A stretch of 64,000 nucleotides of DNA. Source: Lysinibacillus cavernae. Its GTDB lineage: Bacteria > Bacillota > Bacilli > Bacillales_A > Planococcaceae. Positions 7,964 through 15,394 of this stretch are shown in pieces; position 1 is the stretch's first letter; each line of letters starts with the position of its first letter. The notes beneath the pieces were generated by a model, which did not search any database, was not told the DNA's origin, and saw only the letters and a list, made by a program, of their open reading frames with translations. The DNA lies in NCBI RefSeq assembly GCF_009724685.1, contig NZ_WMEF01000001.1, positions 496,001 through 560,000 of the forward strand, in the 5' to 3' direction. The translations under genes were made by a program, and so were the position numbers.

Positions 7964-8974
7964 ATGTCGAAATTATCACTACGCAATAAAAATGTTTATA
8001 TGCTTTTTGCACTATTCTTAACGTTCGCGCTTTTATTAGTGGGATGTGGAGATAAATCTTCGAACTCTAGTAGTTCACAAGAAAATGAAAATGATAAAGC
8101 GGAAGAAAGTAACACAGAATCTTCTAGTCGTGAGATTACACACGCAATGGGCACTACTACAATTGAAGGAACACCTACAAAAATCGTTACTCTATACCAA
8201 GGCGCTACTGATGTAGCAGTAGCGATGGGCATTAAGCCAGTAGGGGCAGTAGAATCTTGGGCTGAAGCACCTTTTTATAATTATATGAAGAAAGATTTAG
8301 ATGGCGTTGCGGTTGTTGGACAAGAGACGCAACCAAATCTTGAAGAAATTGCGAAGCTTAAACCAGATTTAATCATTGCTTCAAAAGTACGTCATGAAGA
8401 AATTTATGATCAATTATCTCAAATTGCACCAACAGTTGCTCATGAAACTGTTTTTGATTTCAAAGGGACAGCTGAAATGATGGGTCAAGCAATGAATCAA
8501 GAAGATAAGGTCAAGGAGTTATTAGGTAAATGGGATACGCGAGTAGCTGATTTCCAAACAAAAATTCAAGAGAAACTAGGCGATAAATGGCCATTCCATG
8601 TTTCTGTTGTCAACTTTAGAGCAGACCATGCCCGTATTTATGTAACAGGGTATGCAGGTTCCATTTTATCAGAGCTTGGTTTCCAAGGACCTAAAAACTT
8701 AACAGATGACTCATTAGAAATCGTGAAGCTAACAGATAAGGAAAGCATTACACAAATGAATGCAGATGTTATTTATATGTTCATGGAAAATGATGAGGCA
8801 GTCAAAAAAAATTATGAAGATTGGACAAACCATCCGCTATGGAAAGAGCTTGATGCAGTAAAAGCAAATCAAGTATATCAAGTGGATGAAATTAATTGGA
8901 ATCTAGCTGGTGGATTTATTAGTGCAAATTTAATGCTAGATGATATTTATGACAAGTTTGAATTAGAAAAATAG
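7964..8974 (+). CDS. Iron-siderophore ABC transporter substrate-binding lipoprotein
   Basis: A 336-residue class III (FecB/FeuA-type) binding protein. A signal peptide at residues 1-27 ends in the lipobox LLVGC with Cys28 as lipid anchor, followed by a Ser/Asn/Glu-rich linker. The mature part has the PeripLa_BP_2 features: KIVTLYQGATDVAVAMGIKP, a long backbone helix near the middle and DVIYMFMENDE in the second lobe. It starts after AGGAGG. It heads the operon, is controlled by a Fur box and captures an Fe(III)-siderophore at the outer membrane face; the ligand is unknown. Confidence 0.92.
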   Translation: MSKLSLRNKNVYMLFALFLTFALLLVGCGDKSSNSSSSQENENDKAEESNTESSSREITHAMGTTTIEGTPTKIVTLYQGATDVAVAMGIKPVGAVESWAEAPFYNYMKKDLDGVAVVGQETQPNLEEIAKLKPDLIIASKVRHEEIYDQLSQIAPTVAHETVFDFKGTAEMMGQAMNQEDKVKELLGKWDTRVADFQTKIQEKLGDKWPFHVSVVNFRADHARIYVTGYAGSILSELGFQGPKNLTDDSLEIVKLTDKESITQMNADVIYMFMENDEAVKKNYEDWTNHPLWKELDAVKANQVYQVDEINWNLAGGFISANLMLDDIYDKFELEK

Positions 8975-8985
8975 TGAAAGAGGCA

Positions 8986-9025
8986 AGGGCTGTTAAAAGT
9001 GTTATAGAATGCTTTAAGACAGCCC
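8986..9025 (+). terminator. Intra-operon hairpin after the binding-protein gene
   Basis: AGGGCTGT at 8986-8993 pairs with ACAGCCCT at 9018-9025, extended by partly paired A/T bases. No T-run follows, so it is more likely an mRNA 3'-end stabiliser or partial terminator that keeps binding-protein transcript above permease transcript. Confidence 0.55.
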
Positions 9026-9082
9026 TCTCATTGTAGTGTTTTAGCAGATTAGAAACCTACAACCCTATTCATAAGATAAATT

Positions 9083-10123
9083 GTGAATATAGAAAGTTGG
9101 CGCAAAATGAGAATTATTCTTTCCAGTACCTCGATGAAACAAATAGGCTTACTTATTAGTTGTTTAATCCTTTTGCTGGCATTTATTATTAGCATAGCGA
9201 TTGGTCAAACGTCCATACCATTCTCGTCAATCTATGATGCCATTTTTCATTATGATGCTGCTAATAAAGAGCATGTCATTATTCGAACATCTAGATTTAC
9301 AAGAGCTGTTATCGCTACAGTAGTTGGCGCGAGCCTTGCCATTGCAGGGGCTTTAATGCGAGCATTAACAAGAAATCCATTAGCGGCTCCAGATATTTTA
9401 GGTATTAATGCAGGAGCTATATTTTTTATTGTCAGTGCTATTACTCTTTTTTCCATTAATTCTTTAATGAGCTATATGTGGATTGCCTTTTTAGGGGCAG
9501 GTGCTGCAGGGGCAATGGTATTTTTCCTAGGTTCATTAGGAAGAGATGGTTTAACACCGATTAAAATAGTATTAGCTGGTGCAGCGATTACAGCTCTATT
9601 TGTCTCGTTTACGCAGGGACTTTTAGTAATTGATGAACAAGGTCTACAAAGTGTTCTTTTTTGGTTAGCAGGATCTGTGTCAGGCCGTAGTATCGAAATG
9701 CTTGTACCTGTCCTACCGTTTATTTTAGTGGTAACAATCGTGGCAATATTTATGGGACGTTCGATAAATATTTTACAATCTGGTGATGATATTGCAAAAG
9801 GATTAGGCCAACGAACAATGATTACGAAAATCACACTAGGTATTATTATTATCATATTGGCTGGCAGTTCAGTATCCGTTGCAGGTTCAATCGGGTTTAT
9901 TGGTTTGATTGTACCTCATATTGCCATCAATCTTGTAGGTACAGATTATCGTTGGATCATTCCATATAGTGCGGTATTAGGGGCGATATTGCTGCTGTTA
10001 GCTGATATTGCAGCTAGATATGTGATTATGCCGTTAGAAATGCCAATTGGTGTAATGACTGCCTTAATCGGAGCTCCTTTCTTTATTTATATTGCTCGAA
10101 AGGGGTTAGCGAAAAATGTCTAA
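9083..10123 (+). CDS. FecCD-family siderophore ABC permease, first subunit
   Basis: A 346-residue BtuC/FecCD-like permease with about nine to ten membrane helices. Family landmarks are RFTRAVIATVVGASLAIAG and LMRALTRNPLAAPDILGI near residues 75-110, and the cytoplasmic GLGQRT coupling helix with GFIGLIVPHI. GTG at 9083 is the longest start; ATG at 9107 is equally possible because neither has a good ribosome site. It overlaps the next permease gene by eight bases, so the two probably form a heterodimeric channel. Confidence 0.93.
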   Translation: MNIESWRKMRIILSSTSMKQIGLLISCLILLLAFIISIAIGQTSIPFSSIYDAIFHYDAANKEHVIIRTSRFTRAVIATVVGASLAIAGALMRALTRNPLAAPDILGINAGAIFFIVSAITLFSINSLMSYMWIAFLGAGAAGAMVFFLGSLGRDGLTPIKIVLAGAAITALFVSFTQGLLVIDEQGLQSVLFWLAGSVSGRSIEMLVPVLPFILVVTIVAIFMGRSINILQSGDDIAKGLGQRTMITKITLGIIIIILAGSSVSVAGSIGFIGLIVPHIAINLVGTDYRWIIPYSAVLGAILLLLADIAARYVIMPLEMPIGVMTALIGAPFFIYIARKGLAKNV

Positions 10124-11156
10124 TTATATGACGGTTCGAACGAAATCAAATCGTATGTCTTTTCAAATTGCTAAAAAAACTAGTTGGATACTACTACTAC
10201 TTAGCTTGTTATTAATCATCATAACGGTCCTTGGTTTATCTGCTGGTAGCGAGTTTATCCATCCTTTCACAGTGGTTAAAGAATTATTGGGCTATGGTAA
10301 TGGAGAGTACGATTTTGTCTTACATACTTTAAGGCTCCCACGTGTGTTGATGGCATTATTAGTTGGCGCAGCTCTTGGAGTTGCTGGTTTAATTTTACAA
10401 GGGATTATCCGCAATCCACTTGCTGCTCCAGATATTATTGGTGTAACGAGTGGGGCATCAATGGGTGCAATCATCTTTATCGTATACTTTATGGGTTCTG
10501 TCAGCATTCAATTTTTACCACTAGCCGCTATTTTAGGTGCTGCCATTGTCTCCTTTATCATCTATCTTCTCTCGTGGAGAAAAGGCGTAACACCTATTCG
10601 TATGGTGCTTATTGGCATTGGTATCTCAGCGTTAGCAAAGGCAGTTGTGACCATGCTCCTCGTTATTAGTGAGGTGGCTGCTACGACAAAGGCATACTTA
10701 TGGCTTACAGGTAGTTTGTATGGTGCGAATATGCAGGATGTCTATTTGCTATTACCATGGGTAGTTATTTTATTGCCACTGACATTTATTTTGGCAAGAA
10801 CGGTGAATGTGAAGGAATTAGGAGATGAAATTGCGATAGGGCTAGGTGTAAAAGTTCAAGTGTATCGCTTACTTTTTTTACTCATTAGTGTGATGCTAGC
10901 AGGTTCAGCAGTAGCTTTTGCTGGTGGTATTGCCTTTGTAGGATTAGTAGCTCCTCATATGAGCAGAATGCTTGTAGGTCGTTCCTTCGCAGGATTAATT
11001 CCAGTGACAGCTATAATCGGTGGAATAATTGTAATTGTAGCTGACATAGTAGCACGAACAGCCTTTTTACCAAAAGATTTACCAACAGGTGTATTTACAG
11101 CTGCGATTGGCGCACCTTTCTTTATTTATTTACTATTTAGAACGCGCAATCAATAA
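10116..11156 (+). CDS. FecCD-family siderophore ABC permease, second subunit
   Basis: A 346-residue paralogue of the preceding permease, with about nine to ten membrane helices and the same blocks: LRLPRVLMALLVGAALGVAG, RNPLAAPDIIGV and GLGVKVQ with FVGLVAPHMSR. It starts inside the end of the previous gene, which implies translational coupling. With its partner and the ATPase that follows it forms the Fe-siderophore importer. Confidence 0.93.
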   Translation: MSNYMTVRTKSNRMSFQIAKKTSWILLLLSLLLIIITVLGLSAGSEFIHPFTVVKELLGYGNGEYDFVLHTLRLPRVLMALLVGAALGVAGLILQGIIRNPLAAPDIIGVTSGASMGAIIFIVYFMGSVSIQFLPLAAILGAAIVSFIIYLLSWRKGVTPIRMVLIGIGISALAKAVVTMLLVISEVAATTKAYLWLTGSLYGANMQDVYLLLPWVVILLPLTFILARTVNVKELGDEIAIGLGVKVQVYRLLFLLISVMLAGSAVAFAGGIAFVGLVAPHMSRMLVGRSFAGLIPVTAIIGGIIVIVADIVARTAFLPKDLPTGVFTAAIGAPFFIYLLFRTRNQ

Positions 11157-11206
11157 GCAACATGATAAAAGAATTCGTGAAAGCGTCAGAAGAAGGTGAC
11201 TGGATT

Positions 11207-12034
11207 TTGAAAAATGTCTTAGAAGCTCAAAATTTAAATGTAAGCTATGGTGAAAACCTTATTTTAGAGGATTTGAATCTTCAAATACCTAAAGGAAAAA
11301 TTACGGTACTAGTAGGTGCCAACGGTTGTGGAAAATCCACCCTACTTCGAACGTTTGCACGACTACAAAAACCAAAGTCGGGTGAAATTTTCTTAGAGGA
11401 TGATAAAATTGAAGCTATTTCTACCAAAGAGGTGGCAAAACGTTTAGCTATTCTGCCGCAGGGTCCTGTTGCACCAGAAGGATTAACAGTCCAGCAATTG
11501 ATTAAACAAGGTCGTTATCCTCATCAGAGCTGGTTAAAGCAATGGTCTACTGAGGATGAAAAAATTGTGAATAATGCACTTGAAGTTACACAAATGCTGG
11601 AGTTTGCTGACCGACCAGTAGATGCCTTATCAGGTGGTCAACGGCAACGTGTGTGGATTGCCATGACATTGGCTCAAAAAACAGATCTTATTTTATTAGA
11701 TGAACCCACAACTTATTTAGATATGGCTCATCAAGTAGAAATTCTAGATTTATTATTTGATTTAAACGTAAATGAAGGCCGTACAGTAGTCATGGTATTA
11801 CATGATTTAAATTTAGCCTGTCGCTATGCTCATCATATTGTTGCTGTGCGTGATAAGCAAGTTTATGCGCAAGGCAAGCCTGAGGAAGTGGTGACAGCTG
11901 AGATGGTACAAGCTGTATTCCGAATGGACTGTACAATTATTAATGACCCACTATTTGGTACACCTTTATGTGTTCCGCACGGTAAGGGAAGATCAGTTAT
12001 TGTAGAGAAATTAGAGGAGGTAGGGATCAGTTGA
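11207..12034 (+). CDS. Iron-siderophore ABC transporter ATP-binding protein
   Basis: A 275-residue FecE/FepC-type ATPase. Walker A is GANGCGKST, the Q-loop is LPQGPVAPEG, the signature is LSGGQRQR, Walker B is LILLDEPTTYLDMA and the H-loop is VLHD. I prefer TTG at 11207, eight bases after GAAGG; an in-frame ATG at 11162 would add 15 residues but has no ribosome site. It powers import through the two FecCD permeases. Its stop overlaps the start of the reductase gene by four bases. Confidence 0.94.
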   Translation: MKNVLEAQNLNVSYGENLILEDLNLQIPKGKITVLVGANGCGKSTLLRTFARLQKPKSGEIFLEDDKIEAISTKEVAKRLAILPQGPVAPEGLTVQQLIKQGRYPHQSWLKQWSTEDEKIVNNALEVTQMLEFADRPVDALSGGQRQRVWIAMTLAQKTDLILLDEPTTYLDMAHQVEILDLLFDLNVNEGRTVVMVLHDLNLACRYAHHIVAVRDKQVYAQGKPEEVVTAEMVQAVFRMDCTIINDPLFGTPLCVPHGKGRSVIVEKLEEVGIS

Positions 12035-12801
12035 GCTTACACCTTTCAGCTGAAGAAATATCAGTGTTACTACGAGATTATAGATTGACGATAGAACCAG
12101 CCATAGACACAACCTACTCTCTTTTTGCTCAAGATTTACTGGATACTGAACAAACTGTAGAATATTTAAACAAGATTGCACCTTTCTTCCATTCTCCATC
12201 TACGCTAGTTACAGCATCTTTATTTGCTAAGCGCTATAGCGTTTTAACGATGGCTTCAGCATTCTATGTCATGTCTAGATATGATAAAGGACTATTTGTT
12301 GGTTTAGAGAATACTTGGGTTGAAGCGGAATATAATGCAAAGCCTTGGCTTCCAAACATTAGGTTAATTGATAGTACGGTGTCAGTACCAACATTAGACC
12401 GTGAAGCTTGGCGTGATGAGATTCTAAAAGGAATCTTTGCGGACAATCTAGCGAAAGTTTGGCAGTCATTAACGAAAATAAGTAAAATTCCAAAAACAAT
12501 CTTATGGGAAAATACAGCTATTTATGTAAATTGGCTGTATGAAACGAAAATAAGAGAAGGAGCCAATGAACAAGAAATAGCTCGCATACAAGAAGATTAT
12601 ATCTACATTGTAAGCCAAGCGCCGGGTTCTCTTTTTGGAGAAAGAAAAAATCCATTGACAAACTATTGTGGGCCTAAAGTGATGATCGAGGAATCGGAGC
12701 AACCGGTACGCTTAAGAAAAACTTGTTGTTTCTATTATCATACTTCTGATGGAGTAAATGATTTTTGTATTTCCTGCCCAAAAATAAAAAGACCAAGCTA
12801 A
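12031..12801 (+). CDS. FhuF-like siderophore ferric reductase, [2Fe-2S]
   Basis: A 256-residue protein with weak overall conservation but the diagnostic C-terminal cluster motif CC-x12-C-x2-C (residues about 231-249, CCFYYH then CISC). FhuF-type proteins use this [2Fe-2S] site to reduce Fe(III)-siderophores in the cytoplasm and release iron; the E. coli spacing is CC-x10-C-x2-C. The start is TTG at 12031 after GAGGAGGT, overlapping the ATPase stop. Its position as the last gene of a Fur-box operon supports the role. The substrate is unknown. Confidence 0.82.
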   Translation: MSLHLSAEEISVLLRDYRLTIEPAIDTTYSLFAQDLLDTEQTVEYLNKIAPFFHSPSTLVTASLFAKRYSVLTMASAFYVMSRYDKGLFVGLENTWVEAEYNAKPWLPNIRLIDSTVSVPTLDREAWRDEILKGIFADNLAKVWQSLTKISKIPKTILWENTAIYVNWLYETKIREGANEQEIARIQEDYIYIVSQAPGSLFGERKNPLTNYCGPKVMIEESEQPVRLRKTCCFYYHTSDGVNDFCISCPKIKRPS

Positions 12802-12826
12802 CCTCATAAAATTTTCTCCCACCACG

Positions 12827-12869
12827 AGTGAATAGACACCTTATAAAGTCATATTTGTGTTTATTCACT
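12827..12869 (+). terminator. Hairpin at the end of the siderophore operon
   Basis: AGTGAATA-ACAC pairs with GTGT-TATTCACT across a 17-base loop, with one unpaired or mismatched base in the stem. The following T-run is weak, so it may also act as a bidirectional barrier before the convergent tetR gene. Confidence 0.6.
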
Positions 12870-12928
12870 TATCCTATCTTAAAAAACTATCAATTAAACA
12901 AGGCAATAACACTTCATTTGAGCGTAAC

Positions 12929-13501
12929 TCATATCTCTTCACGTTTAAAATCAATACCAGCCATTAAATAGGGAATTGTTGGTTTGATAAATTCTTCTGG
13001 GTGTTTCTCCTGACTACTATTTCTCCATTCTACAGAAGCGCCATAAATTCCCCAACTTAATATAACAGCAGTCATTTTTAGTGCTTCGTCCTCTTTCGTT
13101 CCATTTTGTTTTAACAACATTTTGTAAAAAATGATTTCAAGCTGATCTCTAATAATCCGAGCAATGGTATCTTCATAACCTCTGTGGCAACGAGTAGATA
13201 ATGACTTTTGAAAATTTGTGATAGCCTGAAAGATACACACGAAGGCCTCCTCATTTAGCTCTTCATTCTGATAAGTATCAACATTTAAATTCACTAATAA
13301 AACCTCTGATAAAGCCTTTTCTAATAAGTCATAAATATCTTCAAAGTGATAATAAAAAGTTGCTCGATTAATCATGGCCTCTGAAGTTATATCTTTAACA
13401 GTAATAGCCTTGAATTCTTTTTTACTTGAAAGTTCAATGAAAGAATCCATGATTAATTTTCGGGTACGTAAAACTCTAAGGTCTGTCTTAGGTTGGGTCA
13501 A
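12929..13501 (-). CDS. TetR-family transcriptional regulator
   Basis: A 190-residue TetR repressor. The DNA-binding domain is at residues 10-58 (RKLIMDSFIELSSKKEFKAI, then TSEAMINRATFYYHFED with the YYHF hallmark). The C-terminal half resembles the TetR_C_8 type and probably binds an unknown effector. It begins with TTG at 13501 after AAAGGAG. It is divergent from the DsbA-like/YdhR-like pair across 167 bases containing two palindromes, so it likely represses itself and that pair. Confidence 0.9.
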   Translation of the reverse strand: MTQPKTDLRVLRTRKLIMDSFIELSSKKEFKAITVKDITSEAMINRATFYYHFEDIYDLLEKALSEVLLVNLNVDTYQNEELNEEAFVCIFQAITNFQKSLSTRCHRGYEDTIARIIRDQLEIIFYKMLLKQNGTKEDEALKMTAVILSWGIYGASVEWRNSSQEKHPEEFIKPTIPYLMAGIDFKREEI

Positions 13502-13539
13502 TTATTGCCACTCCTTTTTTTAAACAATTTCTTTCATGT

Positions 13540-13553
13540 GTTGTATAAACAAC
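13540..13553. promoter_or_regulatory. Candidate TetR operator, site 1
   Basis: A perfect inverted repeat GTTGT-ATAA-ACAAC lies 39 bases upstream of the tetR start. Assignment to this regulator is inferred from position only. Confidence 0.4.
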
Positions 13554-13582
13554 GATTCGAATAGATTATTGGTTTATTGATG

Positions 13583-13601
13583 ATTTTATTATGAATAAAA
13601 T
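13583..13601. promoter_or_regulatory. Candidate TetR operator, site 2
   Basis: A perfect 8-3-8 palindrome, ATTTTATT-ATG-AATAAAAT, lies in the tetR/dsbA-like intergenic region. Its size fits a TetR dimer site, but AT-rich palindromes also arise by chance. Confidence 0.4.
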
Positions 13602-13668
13602 ACAAATGTAAGGCAAATAAGAGCATAACCATTCTATTCTAACTTAAATAGAAACGAGGAAAAATAAA

Positions 13669-14607
13669 TTGAAGAACAATAATAATATGATGTGTGATTT
13701 AGAAACAGGCGTATGTGGAGTAGCTGGAGAAGAAATGGAGATGATTGATTTTCATCTACCAAAAAAATCAATCGACTTATACTATGTTACCGATCCAATT
13801 TGCTCTCATTGCTGGGCACTCGAACCCGTTCTCCGCAGATTTATAGTGCAGTATGGCAGTTATTTTAACTTTCATACGGTTATGGGAGGATTGCTAGAAA
13901 AATGGGGTGACGATCCAGTTGATCCTGCAAACGGAATCTTTGGACCCGCAGATGTAGCTGGACACTGGAGGGAAGTTGGCGAGCATTCCCGGATGCCGAT
14001 AGATGGGAGTATTATGATTGACAATCCAGTTCAATCATCGTATCCACCTTCTCGTGTATTTAAAGTGATTCAAAAAAATCATCATGATGAAGTAGCATAT
14101 GACTATTTGCGACGTGCTAGAGAAGTGCTTTTCGCGTTTAATCAAAATATTTCAGATAAATCCGTCATGATAGAAATCTTAAATAACCTTGATCTTGATG
14201 GAAATGCACTAGTAAATGAAGCTGAACAACCCATAGGACAACAATTATTAAATGAAGACTTTCATCTTGCGAAGAGCCTTGGTGTGAGAGGTTTTCCTAC
14301 TATTATCATGATTGATGAGGAAAATAAAGGAGTAAAAATTGTTGGTAGCCGTCCATTGGAATCCTACGTTGATGGATTAAAACAAGTGTTAAATAAAGAA
14401 GACATAAAGCCAAATAGACAACCATCTCTTTCTAAGTTAATGGAGAAAGAAAAACTTCTATTTTCGAAAGAAATTGAAGTAATGTACGATATTGAAAAAT
14501 CAGAGGTTTCCTCTTTTATTGAAAAAGAGCTTTCACCAGGACGTTATGAAGTGAAGGGAATTTTAGGAGAATCTTATATTACAGCTACTCAATCACAAGG
14601 AGAGTGA
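13669..14607 (+). CDS. DsbA-family thioredoxin-fold protein (SpxH/FrnE-like)
   Basis: A 312-residue cytosolic protein with no signal peptide. The active-site motif is DPICSHCWALEP with Cys45 and Cys48, like the DPLCPECWSLEP motif of SpxH (YjbH), the adaptor that delivers Spx to ClpXP. A cis-proline loop follows later (RGFPTIIMID). Residues 245-312 form an extra C-terminal domain. The N-terminus has another CDLETGVC cysteine pair. The start is TTG after CGAGGA. Its partners are a TetR regulator and a YdhR-like protein, suggesting a thiol or electrophile stress role rather than general SpxH function. Confidence 0.78.
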   Translation: MKNNNNMMCDLETGVCGVAGEEMEMIDFHLPKKSIDLYYVTDPICSHCWALEPVLRRFIVQYGSYFNFHTVMGGLLEKWGDDPVDPANGIFGPADVAGHWREVGEHSRMPIDGSIMIDNPVQSSYPPSRVFKVIQKNHHDEVAYDYLRRAREVLFAFNQNISDKSVMIEILNNLDLDGNALVNEAEQPIGQQLLNEDFHLAKSLGVRGFPTIIMIDEENKGVKIVGSRPLESYVDGLKQVLNKEDIKPNRQPSLSKLMEKEKLLFSKEIEVMYDIEKSEVSSFIEKELSPGRYEVKGILGESYITATQSQGE

Positions 14608-14609
14608 CA

Positions 14610-14915
14610 ATGACCTACGTATTACAAGTAGACTTTAAAATGGATGGACCATTTGGAGATGAAATGGCAGGGGCTTTTACTCATTTAGCAAAAAGTATTA
14701 ATGACGAAGAAGGATTGCTATGGAAAATTTGGACAGAGAGCCCTGAAACAAATGAAGCTGGAGGAATTTATCTTTTTGAAACAAAACAAACAGCTGAAAA
14801 CTATATAGAAATGCATTCAAAAAGATTAGCTGGATTTGGCATCACAACGATCAACGCAAAAATCTTTACGATCCATTCAAAACTTACTGAAATCACGAAA
14901 GGCCCAGTAAAATAA
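14610..14915 (+). CDS. YdhR-like monooxygenase family protein
   Basis: A 101-residue protein of the YdhR type, a dimeric ferredoxin-like alpha/beta-barrel fold shared with small antibiotic-biosynthesis monooxygenases. Family features are the N-terminal VLQVDFKMDGPFGDEM, GLLWKIWTESPETNEAGGIYLFE and the C-terminal hydrophobic strand. ATG at 14610 is chosen because AAGGAGA lies seven bases upstream; it begins three bases after the DsbA-like stop, so the pair is cotranscribed. The substrate is unknown; quinones are plausible. Confidence 0.8.
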   Translation: MTYVLQVDFKMDGPFGDEMAGAFTHLAKSINDEEGLLWKIWTESPETNEAGGIYLFETKQTAENYIEMHSKRLAGFGITTINAKIFTIHSKLTEITKGPVK

Positions 14916-14981
14916 TTTAATAACTGCTGATATGCATAAGAGAGGAATGAATACCTCTTATGTGGTTGCCTTCAGAAGCAG

Positions 14982-15019
14982 AAAAAGTCTATTTTCTTAC
15001 TAAGAAATTAGGCTTTTTT
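14982..15019 (+). terminator. Terminator of the DsbA-like/YdhR-like operon
   Basis: AAAAAGTCTA and TAGGCTTTTTT arms flank a CTT-ACT-AAG inner stem, with a T-run. A second small hairpin without T-run lies at 14935-14962. Confidence 0.7.
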
Positions 15020-15128
15020 ACAATTTTAATGGTATAACAAACGTGAGATGCACACCCTTCCACCGCATAATCTGATAAACTAATAAATATTCAGAAAATT
15101 GTGAGGTTGAACCATGTGTATTGTAGAG

Positions 15129-15234
15129 TTTACAATAGTTTTATAACACAATGATTTTATAAAAACATGAATGGAACGAGTGTTTTTCTGTGTAAAACGG
15201 AAAAGTTCATCGTTTTTACAATAGTTACATAACA
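15129..15234 (+). repeat. 20-base direct repeat pair
   Basis: TTTACAATAGTTNNATAACA occurs at 15129-15148 and 15215-15234, 86 bases apart start to start, differing only at the two N positions. Such spacing is compatible with two regulator sites on the same helix face. Confidence 0.55.
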
Positions 15235-15277
15235 GCGGGAGGGATGAGTTATTGAATGAAATATAACATATTGGGTA

Positions 15278-15301
15278 CGTAAAATATTACGATAATCGTA
15301 A
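15278..15301. promoter_or_regulatory. Overlapping palindromes built from TTACG half-sites
   Basis: CGTAA-AATA-TTACG (15278-15291) overlaps TTACGAT-A-ATCGTAA (15287-15301), giving three half-sites in a row. The second has the 7-1-7 form used by Fur-family repressors but does not match the standard Fur, PerR or Zur box. Another palindrome, TTACA-TTGT-TGTAA, follows at 15324-15337. Confidence 0.5.
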
Positions 15302-15394
15302 TCTAATAGCTTATAAACATTATTTACATTGTTGTAATGCAAAATACATAAGCTACAAACTATGCGATAAAAAGAAATGAGGTTTTATAAAAAA

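Larger units (their letters stand above)
15020..15394. other. Long regulatory spacer upstream of the YjiH-type gene
   Basis: This 375-base gap has no credible gene. It holds a 20-base direct repeat (15129-15148 and 15215-15234, 18 of 20 identical), two overlapping palindromes at 15278-15301 and a third at 15324-15337. It therefore looks like a regulated promoter region. No recognised riboswitch motif is present. Confidence 0.6.

Noticed and set aside
15287..15301. Calling TTACGATAATCGTAA a Zur box
   Set aside because: The Zur consensus has TCGTAAT-N-ATTACGA; here the half-sites are everted, so I kept it as an unassigned palindrome.
15157..15342. Minus-strand 61-residue frame in the YjiH leader
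   Set aside because: No ribosome site and the amino-acid mix is that of random AT-rich DNA; it crosses the palindrome cluster.
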